Positions 35,293-45,279 of a stretch of 64,000 nt of DNA are shown here, piece after piece. The notes beneath the pieces were generated by a model. The model was not told the DNA's origin, did no database searches, and saw only the letters and a list, made by a program, of their open reading frames with translations. Origin of the DNA: Botrytis cinerea B05.10 (Eukaryota; Ascomycota; Leotiomycetes; Helotiales; Sclerotiniaceae); assembly GCF_000143535.2 (NCBI RefSeq), contig NC_037311.1, forward strand, positions 806,001 to 870,000, written 5' to 3'. Position numbers and translations under genes: made by a program. Each line of letters begins with the position of its first letter. Position 1 is the stretch's first letter.

Positions 35293-38200
35293 CAAATTTG
35301 ACACAAAGACTGGTGATTTGGGGCTTTAATTGAGAATCGGCACTGTAGAATTAAAAAAGAGTAGTATGTTGGTCGAAAGATAAAATGCTAAAGGGAATAG
35401 AAGTCTTTGATAGATGTGAGTATGTAGTGGCGTGAAACAGACTAGATTATTCTTTAGGAAGTGATAGCTTGGATTGTTCGAGAAAAACTATCTTGAGACG
35501 ATTTGGACTATTTCTAACGGGAGGACCACGATCCTATTTCAGGCCTTCATAGTAGAGGGAAATGCGTGGCTCGCCTATATTTTGATGGCCATAAACCTGA
35601 TTGGTAAAGATATATCATTGATGCAGCCAATCGCGGTAGATTGGATGGAAAATGGAAAAGAGCAGAAGCCAACGCCAACGGAAGAATACGTCAAGTTTGT
35701 TAATGAGCTTGTTAAAAACAAGGGCATTGTTCGAACTGATCCCCACAGGAAATAACTAGGTTGAATGTTGGACAGTCGGTCGGGAGCATGCGAGATGCAA
35801 ATAGAGTCCTTAGTGGGGGGGGTCCAAACCAGGGTTATGCTAGTGTGGAGGAAGGCCGGCCACGAATTCATGCATGAACATGAACGTGAGCATAGTAATG
35901 CTTTTAGAAATGTTGCATTCTAGTGCTTCCATTGTTAAAGTTATGGAAGAACAGTTGAAACCTGGGAGCTGGCGCTTGAAACTGATTTATACTCCTTCAA
36001 CCCCTCGAAGCTGTTTTAGACACATGTCTGTGCGTAATCGTGATCAAACTTGACTTTGATTGTAATTATCTGCATTTCACCAAATTTATATTTAGGATGA
36101 AGGTTTGGAATGCCACAATAATGAAAAGACGCATGATTTGATATGGATTGCTTGTCGTCGCCTCAATCGGCCAAACACTGTAGATCCAAGATTGACGTCT
36201 GAGATGAAGGAATTGGCGGTCTGCTTCTGCAAGGGTAATGTGAGCTTTGCTTCAAGGATTATAATGTATGATCTTCATGGCTTGCAGCGCCTCTAAGTCC
36301 TCGATGAACCACGATCTTCCGTGGGGCAAGCAAGCCGAAAAGACCGAATAAATATATCAAGCCACACAGAGTTAAATTCCCTTCATTTGGGTCATTGGTG
36401 GCTGAAAAGAAAGCTTACGCGACCGTTTAGGTCGGTTGTGCCTCATCCAAAGTCCAAACCCTTGAGGCCTAATCGACAGAAATGTATTGCGTTGTTCTAT
36501 TCTGCGTTTGTATCTGTCGGTAGCCATTACAATGAGCGCAATTACATACCAGTCCTTTCCTTCTAGCACACCCTCGGATACCAACATCTGGCGGTGTAAA
36601 TTCATGTTGTCATGTGAGACGGCGCCATAATCGTGTAGACGGTTTGAGTCAGTAGAGCTTTTTTCAGAACTTTCGGAAACATGGTATCCATGAACACAGC
36701 CCAAAGTATAAATGACTAACTCTCAAATGGCATGTACGGCGAGCACTCAAAGCTTTCTGCAGTTCGCCTTCAGCCCTGATAATCTCATCCGAGAGGATTG
36801 GGGGCGGTGAATGCCCAGTTCATGCTTTTGGCTATCGCCTTAGCCTCAAAAAAATAGAAAGTTGTCAGATCAGACGAGAGTACCAGAAAATCGCTGTCGC
36901 ACGGCCTTGGAAAATAGCGCCTCAAGCACCCTCGCCCAATTGCGTGCATTAGCATGCTAGCAACACTTGACAACAATAGTATGGCTGTGCTGTCATTGTT
37001 GATTGCGGTGTCTCAGGTAGGATACATATTCTGCAGATATCCGTCGACATGTAGCTGTGCCCGTTTGTTTCCATTTACAATGGTCATTGTTGTAGAAGAG
37101 GAGCATGCTGCACCCAACAAAGCCTGAGTAAGGCGGTTGTCAAATTAGTACATAGCCGCTATGTTAATTGCCTCATGCACAAGTATAGGTGGATTTAAGC
37201 GTATTTCGGTTTGGTGCCGATGTTATGCCATGAAAGCATGATCTCATCGTGAGTTCTCTAGCCGTCGGTGTAGAATTTCCAAGATGGGAAGATTAGTAAT
37301 GCAGCTATCGTGTTTATCGCTCCCTCGTCCCGAATCAAATGTAGTCCGATCATTGTGGGGGTAGATCTTGCGAACCACCAAACCAAAGTCAAAAGCATGT
37401 ACCTACTGCGTAGCTTAACTTGGTTTGATAGGTATTCAAAGATGCAAAGATGCAAGTCGCGTGGCACTTCGGTGAGTGGCGTATCCTGTAAAGGGCAGGG
37501 CTCTGGAAAAGAACTCGTCTCAGAAAAGTCCAAACCCATGTCTGTTTGAGCGGTGTAGTATGCTATGCAATCCTAGAGAAGAACAATAGCACTAACTATA
37601 GTCATTTTGACAGGAATTATCGCGCCGAGAGGAGTTCGAGGATGACCTCTCATCCAAATCCAATGTAGGGCTTAGAATTATTCATGCTGAGTTCCGGTAT
37701 CTTTTCTGGAGGCGTGTCCAATGGTGTAGAAGACATTGATACAAGGCAACAAGTCAACAAACCAGCAACCAGACTGCAAACGAAAGTTAGCCAATTGGGA
37801 CAAGAACTGTTAGAGATCTCCTCCTGATCCTCTTTTTTTTTGTTATTTTTCACACATCTCATCATGTTTGAGCCTTGCGACAAGACAATCCACAAGCCAT
37901 AATCCACGACCCATAAATGGGTCAGAGACTCAGATACTTCATCCTGCTATACTGCAATAGGTTAAACCAGTGATCGACTGAAGGTTAACGTCCCTTTGAA
38001 ACTTCTATGAAGTGTAAAGCATTGACTTTTTCAATCTAATGGGTGGGGGATTGGAAGAAAATGCTCACCCAGGAGTGGAAGGAAGAATGGAAGGCGTATC
38101 AATTGCTGCAGTGGGTGATAGATGAAGCTTCAAGAATAGAGATGTGGTGATAAAGAGTATGCTAATTTTAAGTCATACTTCTCTCTTGCTCAAGGGATGA

Positions 38201-39491
38201 TGATTGTAGATGGAAAAAATTGGAGAACGGAGAAGAAGAAGAGATTTTTCTATCACATCCATCCACCACATTAATTTTGATTGACCGATTGCGATATGCG
38301 TGTGATGGAAAGAGATAGATAGATAGAGAGACCAACATGGTATTTGATTTGTCTCTTTGCGCGGAAAACACCAGGTTTCACCAGACCAGTAGCACTCACT
38401 TACTATAGAGGAGCAGAACAGAATCAACAGATGCATTCCGAGCTCGTGCCTGTCTTGTGTGGTTGCAGTTGCAGTTGCAGTTGCAGTTGATGCACACATG
38501 CCATTGTAGGGTTCCATTGGTTGCTCGTTGGCTCTCCGCCACTCTCTGCTCCATACACATATAGACAGTATAGGCCGACCTCGACAGTCAATGTAATATC
38601 TTTCGGAAATACACGTTCAACGCTCCTTCCTTGCTTCTTGTTCGTGTTGCATGTACTTGCAATTTGCGTTGCCACCCAGTATGTAGGTGTTGTAACGTCA
38701 ACTATGGGTCATTCAAGAAAAGAGCTGTGGCTGATGGATTGTGAAATAACACCCCTAGCCAGATATTATTTCCTATTCTGTACAACTTGGGGGGGGGGCT
38801 GCGTCACGTGTGGCAGCCAGACCAGTTTTTCTATGGGTCGACGACAACAACTTGATGTATCATGGATGAACGCTTCAACTGATCCTTTTTGCCCCATAAT
38901 CATCCTGCTTCTACCAAGAAAGCTACAGTGACACCTCATCTGTCTCCATAATCCAGCTTTCGGATTCCCCATCGGGCTCGGCCTTGAAATTTGCACCCCT
39001 CGAGCACCCCCCATCAAATCGTCGCTCATCGGACAATTTATCATTCATTGCACTCTAGCATACGAAAAGAGAACGGCAGTTGCTCCTCCCGCCTTCAAAG
39101 GTTCAAACAGAACCTGGTAGCAACAACCTGGACATCTCACGCCTGGCAAACTGCAGAGACCCGTCAACTGGGATAGGTTAGATTTCTATTTCAAGAATCG
39201 TAAGGCTAAGAAAAGGCAAAGAAAAAGCCGAAACGTCCGTACCATCTGGCTGGTGGCACATTTCAAGTACATACACATACACACATAATACATACCTTCT
39301 AATCCTTTATCGATACGCAAACCAACCCTATTGGAGCATCATCCCATTCGCACTTCACATCAACCTTGAGGTTTCTCGCAGATTGATTAATTGTGTAACC
39401 GGAACTTCCTACCTGGTCGCCCTATATCGGAAAATTTCAACCATCACAGCCTCATCCGTTACGCCTTACATTCCCTCCAACTTCAACAACC
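35293..39491. other. Long intergenic region with decayed-looking coding fragments
   Basis: No intact gene is supported over 4.2 kb. A short ORF at 35585-35755 is listed separately. Between about 36370 and 37560, minus-strand frames give protein-like pieces, such as DTPLTEVPRDLHLCIFEYLS (F-box-like in look) and a hydrophobic stretch near 37330-37420. Stops and frame changes break them up, and no complete splice chain emerges. Other content is a TTGCAG hexamer array at about 38460-38489 and a run of ten G at 38789-38798. The last 500 bases before 39492 are CT- and CA-rich, as expected of the TBCB leader. Confidence 0.6.
35585..35755 (+). CDS. Possible small ORF or gene remnant (56 aa), unknown
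   Basis: ATG-initiated 56-codon frame with good amino-acid composition (MQPIAVDWMENGKEQ, EEYVKFVNELVKNKGIV). The frame is open upstream to about 35474 without an ATG, and TTTCAG at 35537-35542 could be an acceptor, so it may be the last exon of a lost or undetected gene. I do not recognise it. Confidence 0.25.
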   Translation: MAINLIGKDISLMQPIAVDWMENGKEQKPTPTEEYVKFVNELVKNKGIVRTDPHRK

Positions 39492-40909
39492 ATGAGTGGT
39501 ATGCAGACAGCAGGGGATATCCCCATGATTGTTAAATCAGAGAACTCTGGATCAGAGCGTCGTATTACTCCGTCTTGGTCTATTGGTCAACTAAAATCAA
39601 AACTTGTACCCGTGACCGGTATCCCTTCCTCAGATCAAAAACTCACTTTGTGGATCAACAATCAGCAATCCGTCGAGATCCAAGCTCTGGATGAAGAGAC
39701 TACACAACTGACAAGCTTTCCTCTGGCACCACACGCCGTTATTCACGTGAGTTCGGAAATTTCTTTAGCTTCGTAAAGCGAAACATGTCGTGGTACTCTA
39801 AGACCTTGTTGTTCTGCAAGGCTGTCTGTCCACCTCGATCTCACGGATGTTATTTTCGACTTGACATGAGACTTGATCTTCGGTATCGTATCTATACTAG
39901 TCAAGGTTTTCATTTCAGCATCATATGATAGTTCATGCCGATGTTTACCAGGTTGCCCCAATCGTTCATTCCATGATACTTGGGCTATTGAGATGATAAA
40001 TCTTAAATTATAGTCTGTTCAACTCGCTGGTGTTGCTTTCTGTGGATTAGTTTCCTGCCCTACAGCTAGGCCAAGTGTTCCATGTTACTTAGAGTGGAGT
40101 ATTTTATCACGGACACGACAAGTTTTGTTCGTTGTCCATGAACTATTTGCCACAGTCTGAGCTCCATCAAGTGGATATATTATTGCATTATCGTTAGTCT
40201 CACTCTGAGTCACGGTGTGCTGTATTCCAAAACTTAACAAGCACCTGATACTTGCAAGCACAAGCCTACTGTTCTCCATTGTTAAGTCTGGCAATCATCT
40301 TTGGAGGACACGTATCAATTTACGTCGTTCCCACCGGGTTCTCCCAACAAATTTATGTAGCGATACTTCCGCCAATTAGGCTTGCTTATTTATCAAAAGT
40401 GCTAACACAATTCTTCCCAGGTGACTGATACTCGCGCCCCTGGTCTCCGTGAGAATTATACCGATGTCTCTGCAGTGGAAAAATACACCCTTCCCGTAGA
40501 ATCCTATGAGAAACGCACCGACAGTGTTCTTGCGTGGAAAAAGAATGAAAAGCTCGGACGATTCAATCCTGATGCTCCAACGCTCCTTGATGCCAAGCTC
40601 GCTGTCTACGATAATGAGATCAAGGCAAAAGGTATCTCTGTAGGAAAGAGATGTAGAGTCGGAGAAGATGATTCCAGAAGAGGTGAAGTGATGTATGTAG
40701 GTGACGTTGCGGAAATCCCTGGTGGGGCAGGAAAATGGATCGGAGTTAAACTAGATGAACCTGTCGGAAAGAATGATGGCAGTATAGCTGGAAAGAGATA
40801 TTGGGGTAAAGAAGGTGACGGAAAATTTGGTGTCTTTGTCAGACCTGAGAGAGTTACGGTGGGAGATTTTCCAGTAATGGATGATTTTGAGGACATGGAG
40901 GAAATGTGA
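39492..40909 (+). CDS. ALF1: Tubulin-folding cofactor B (CAP-Gly protein)
   Basis: Predicted 247 aa; exons 39492-39746 and 40421-40909, phase-0 intron of 674 nt (GTGAGT...CCCAG). The first exon codes a ubiquitin-like domain (ERRITPSWSIGQLKSKLVPV, PSSDQKLTLWI). The second starts VTDTRAPGLRENYTD, continues through a helical linker and ends in a CAP-Gly domain: GKRCRVGEDDSRRGEVMYVG, GGAGKWIGVKLDEPVGKNDG, FGVFVRPERV. The GKNDG loop is the tubulin-tail binding signature. The end is acidic (DDFEDMEEM). The family (human TBCB, yeast Alf1) captures alpha-tubulin after folding and, with cofactor E, prepares it for the alpha-beta dimer. The intron is the longest in the window by far. Confidence 0.94.
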
Positions 40910-41485
40910 GAAAGTGTGTTACTCATCTGTATTGGGATTGTGTTTTTCACGATATCACCTCTTTAGATACCTTTGAATGCGAGCTGACGTATTTTCGCAT
41001 TGAAATTGGAGCTTACATCCTCTCATTTGGGAATAACATATATCTTCGTACTGATTGGGGTGTACATTGTACTTTGCTTTAAACCTGCTTTATCCAAACC
41101 TCTTTTTCTTCTTTGGAGCTTTTTTATTCTCCCCCTTTATTCCAAAATTCACCCACAGAGAAGACGTACACTGCCCCCTCTCCCAGCACCAGAAAACTTA
41201 TTATACAACACGAATACAGCAGATAAATGTTCAATACTACATAACCACATAACATAGCTCAACATAAAACATTCATGACTCTTAAGATATAGGTATAGGT
41301 ATAGAGAATCCCTCAGGCAATATCCTCAGCACAACCAACCATCTTCTCGCAGACTTATAAAAAAAACATGTATCTATCTCCTAACCCCTATCTTGCTAAA
41401 GTAAAAGATACCCCTCTCATTAACCATGTTGCTTTCTCATTCCTCTCTAACCTACCTTCATCATCGTTCGGACTTCGTAGAGTAT

Positions 41486-41530
41486 ACACACACACACACT
41501 CTCTCTCTCTCTCTCTGTCTCTCTCTGTCT
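41486..41530. repeat. (CA)n followed by (CT)n microsatellite
   Basis: About seven CA units run directly into CT units with two interrupting GT steps (CTCTGTCTCTCTCTGTC). Confidence 0.9.
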
Positions 41531-42870
41531 TTTCGGAATACTTCTCTCTCATGTATTACTCATGCCATTTTCTGTCCGATCTTTTGATGCCCATCTATCT
41601 ACCTCTTTAGCTCGTTATAACACTACGTTCTGTTCTTTTGTTAGATTTCATACACACATATAGAGAGCGTGCATTTGTAACCTCCCGTTTTCAATTTCCT
41701 ACTATCTTGGATTGCAATTGCATTCGTGGCTAGGTATCCATCTATTCATGTGCGCACACAAGCTACATGTTCTTCCGCCGAAATGAATATATCTCACATG
41801 TTCGGTGAATATATATATATCTCTCTCTCTCTTTCTCTTTCAAGCCGAGTATTCTGAGAGTAGTTCATCGTACTGTGTTATGTATACATCGATTGAATCT
41901 TATTCTGAGAGTGGTCTGTGAGTTCCATGTGTTGGGTAGGGTCGTCTCGGCCATGTTGATGGCACTGTTGGATATTGAGATGGGTTGACTGATGCGAATC
42001 TTTTCTCTACTTTTGAATCCGTTGTTTTTGTAATTACTTTCTCCTCATCCCTTTCTGTTCTTTTCCGCTCCTTTTCACATTCTTTCTAGTGTCCTCATAG
42101 GAGTTCGGATCGTTTATTGCAATTGGGTTTTTATAAAGGCGGAAGGGCATTTACATGTGAAATTTGCATATGATTTTATGTAGTTCAAATCGAAAACCCT
42201 TCCCAGCCGGATTCAGAAAGAGAAGATTCAAGGAAAAGGTATTGTGTTGGTTCTCTCCTGTCATACTTCCAATCTCTCTTGCTCATTCGTATGTTTCCGT
42301 CTAACTTAACTAACCCCCCCTTTCAAGACCGCCACCCCCCCTTCTTCAATGCCCTCTTTAATTATCTCCTTTACCTCTTTCTCTCTATCACCCTCTTTCT
42401 GCTCATTTCCCACTCCTCCATCGTGTTCCCTCTACTCCACATCTTCCACGTTTTCTTTCTCCCGGTCATTATCAAACCCTCTCTCCCTCTCCTGCCACTT
42501 ACTCACTTCTAGAATCCTCGTTGGACTAGCGCCTTGTTAGACTAAGTCATCTATTACCATTTTATTATTCAGATTCCTGATCCTATCTTCTTTCCTCCCT
42601 TTTTCCCTCTCCTATCTTGTGAAAGATCCAAATGACTAGTTGGATTTCGAGGATTGCTTATAAAGATGTCCTCTAAAGGGCGGGTTGTGGTCTTTTTTTC
42701 CATTCTCGTGAAGCATTGGTATCTTTTTCACTCATACGATCATTTTTTTTTTTCTTCATCCAAATTCACCCTGTCATTCCCGTTGCAATCCGCACTAGCG
42801 AATGTCTTTCTCGTTGACCTCTTCACGTTTCCCCGCCTACTATCAACCAATTTTGCCTTTCCGTACTCAC

Positions 42871-42978
42871 GCTCTCCGTAGACAGACGAGGTGTATTGAG
42901 GAAGAGACCTCTAGCTCTAAATTTTGGGAGACCAGCTTGGAGAATCAAGAGTGGAGAGATGCGGCGATTGGTAAGCAT
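42871..42978 (-). CDS. Possible orphan first exon with mitochondrial presequence
   Basis: An ATG at 42978 opens 36 codons reading MLTNRRISPLLILQAGLPKF then RARGLFLNTPRLSTES, followed at once by a good donor (GTGAGT at 42870). The segment is Arg-rich, has no acidic residue until the end and is amphipathic, with an RGLFLNTPRLST tail like many fungal mitochondrial import signals. It would be divergent from the dehydrogenase gene at 43379. I could not find the following exon, so the gene model is incomplete. Reading through the donor adds only 15 residues before a stop. It may be chance. Confidence 0.28.
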
Positions 42979-43378
42979 TGATATCACTTGATGCCTATGT
43001 TGTGTTGAATGGTTAAATTGGGCATGCGAATCAATTGTTTGAAATCCGGATGTGTTTGTATTGTCCCGTCGGACTTCTTGATATAGTAGCTCCGACGATA
43101 TTGCACACTGCGGGGTTTGATATAGGTGGCGGAAGTGGTGTAACGTTGACATATAAGATAAGATGGCGGGGTAGGAAATATTTATAAACACCTGCATTGC
43201 GCCAGAATTGCATCTTGTACGTCATTACCCATTGTTTACTTCTTAAGCTCCTTCTTAAGTTCCTTCATACCAGATTTCATTTGAATTCTTGATCTCTCGA
43301 CAATTCTCTACTTGTTCATGCTCATACACCTGTCCGCTTCATCGATCTCACGTGAACACAATTAACGCAAACAACATC

Positions 43379-44636
43379 ATGGCATCCAAACCATATGAAG
43401 TAAAATGGGGCATCTTAGCCACCGGCGGCATTGCAACCAGTACCTTCCCTTATCCCCCCCAATCCCCAAGCAACCTCAAACTAACCCCTTCCAGCCTTCT
43501 GCAAAGATATCCTCTGCAACCCCACTACCCGCGACGTCCACGATATCAAGCACACCATCGTCGCAGCCGCCTCCTCCTCTTCTGCATCCCGCGCCGAAAC
43601 ATTTCTTAAAGAAATCAACGCGCCTCCCGGCATCAAAGCTTACGGTTCCTATCATGAACTCGTCGCCGATCCCAACATCGACGTCATCTACATCGCCACT
43701 CCCCACTCCCACCATTTCCAAAACGCAATGTTAGCACTGCACGCAAACAAACACGTGTTGTGCGAAAAAGCTCTCACAGTAAATGCCTCGCAAGCGCGCA
43801 AGCTTTTCGAGACAGCCAAAGAGCGCAAACTCTTTTTCATGGAAGCGGTGTGGACCCGCTACTTCCCGCTAAGTATTCAAATCCGGGAGCTGGTGCAGAA
43901 TAAAGAAATCGGAGAGGTCCATCGGGTGTTTGCAGATCTCTCGATCGCCGAGGCAAAAGAAGATGGCACTCTTAGCTTTCCCCTCGAAAACCGCATGGTG
44001 AATCCTGATCTGGCGGGCGGTGCGCTCCTCGATCTCGGTATCTATGCTATCACATGGGTCTTTCAGATTCTCTACCACTGTCAATCGTGTCCCTCTACCG
44101 AGCGCGAAGCGCCCTCTGTTCTCGCGGCCGTGCAGAAATACGATAAGACGGGTGTGGATGAGCAAACCAGTATTCTGTTACAATTTCCCAAGAATAAGAG
44201 TGTGGGTATTGCAACTACGGGGATGAGAGTGGCGACTCAACCCGATGCACATGGGGAGGCGAGTAAAGATGAAGCTCCCACGATTAGAATCCAAGGCACC
44301 AAGGGAGAAATCCAAGTCTTTGGACCTGCGTATAGACCTTTGCGATACAAGGTTTTGAAGAATGCGAATGGGGCTGGGGATTTCAAGACGGTGGATTGTG
44401 AGATTCCGCAAGATCCGGAGAGGGGGAATTGGGGACATGGGATGGCGTGGGAGGCGGACGAGGTGGGTAGATGTTTGAGGGATGGGTTGCAGGAGAGTGA
44501 GGGATTGGATTGGAGGGAGAGTGAGGTTATTATGCGGGTTATGGATGAGGTTCGAAGACAGGGAGGTTTGAAATATAGCGAGGAGATCGAGTCGGATATT
44601 TTTCATGAACACAGTGCTTTGAATGGGAAGGCTTGA
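43379..44636 (+). CDS. Gfo/Idh/MocA oxidoreductase, D-xylose / dihydrodiol dehydrogenase type
   Basis: Predicted 400 aa; exons 43379-43439 and 43495-44636, intron 55 nt (GTACCT...CCAG), phase 1. The dinucleotide-binding start is WGILATGGIATTF. The loop VIYIATPHSHHFQNAMLALH and the segment HVLCEKALTVNASQAR follow; the usual E-K-P of this family reads E-K-A here. GGALLDLGIYAI is the family signature in the carboxy-terminal domain. The closest functional class is NADP-dependent D-xylose dehydrogenase or trans-dihydrobenzenediol dehydrogenase, but substrate cannot be set from sequence. Codon use is C-rich in the first half. No signal peptide, so cytosolic. Splicing is needed to restore the Rossmann fold: the first exon alone stops short. 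Confidence 0.9.
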
Positions 44637-45255
44637 TTTAGAAATGCGAACGATAGGATCGTCGTTGAATTCGATAATTGGTCACGAAGAATGAATATAT
44701 AAATTGGCGATGCCGCTTAGACGTTAGAAAATCCCGTCTATGATCCTTGATTACCCTGGATATAATCTATATTACACTCTACTAGCGCAAGATACTAGCA
44801 CCACGCCATCTCCTCACCCCTACCATCTAAACGAGGTAGTTTCCATTGCTCACCCCCTAATCCTGAAATCAAAGTACAAATATTTGTACGAGAAGGATAC
44901 AGATGCCGCAGCACCTGTAACAGTAGATTCTATTTCAAAGAGCTCATCTCTTTCATATCCCTTCAGTGCGATAATAATAACACAGTCGCCACGAAATCAA
45001 AACCATTCACTACATCCACACCCCGTCCCCTTCACTCTGTTCAAGCAAATTCACCACACAGAGTCAACAGTGAATAATTCCACCACAGATCCGAAATACA
45101 CAGTTGTTACAAACAGCCTCGTGTTGGAATCGCGTAGTTCGTCACATTATCACATACTACATATATAGTATGCATTATAGACTATGTCTGTTCTGCAAAT
45201 CCAGAAGAACAAAATAATGCTTACGCGTTACAAGGAACAAATCCGCATAGAAAAT

Positions 45256-45279
45256 AGAGAGAGAGAGAGAGAGAGAAGA
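45256..45279. repeat. (GA)n microsatellite
   Basis: About 12 perfect GA units, followed by a purine-rich stretch (AAGAAGATAAGGAAGG) up to about 45390. Confidence 0.9.

Larger units (their letters stand above)
40910..43378. other. Intergenic region, CT-rich
   Basis: 2.5 kb with TBCB's 3' end and the promoter of the dehydrogenase gene. It contains (CA)n/(CT)n arrays at 41486-41530, another CT block at about 41820-41842, and a strongly pyrimidine-biased stretch at 42290-42510. Plus-strand frames there are composition artefacts. A possible first exon on the minus strand is listed separately. Confidence 0.6.

Noticed and set aside
44740..45168. 142-codon plus-strand frame after the dehydrogenase gene
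   Set aside because: Low-complexity Ser/His/Thr/Tyr composition and no homology I can name; more likely 3' flanking sequence.
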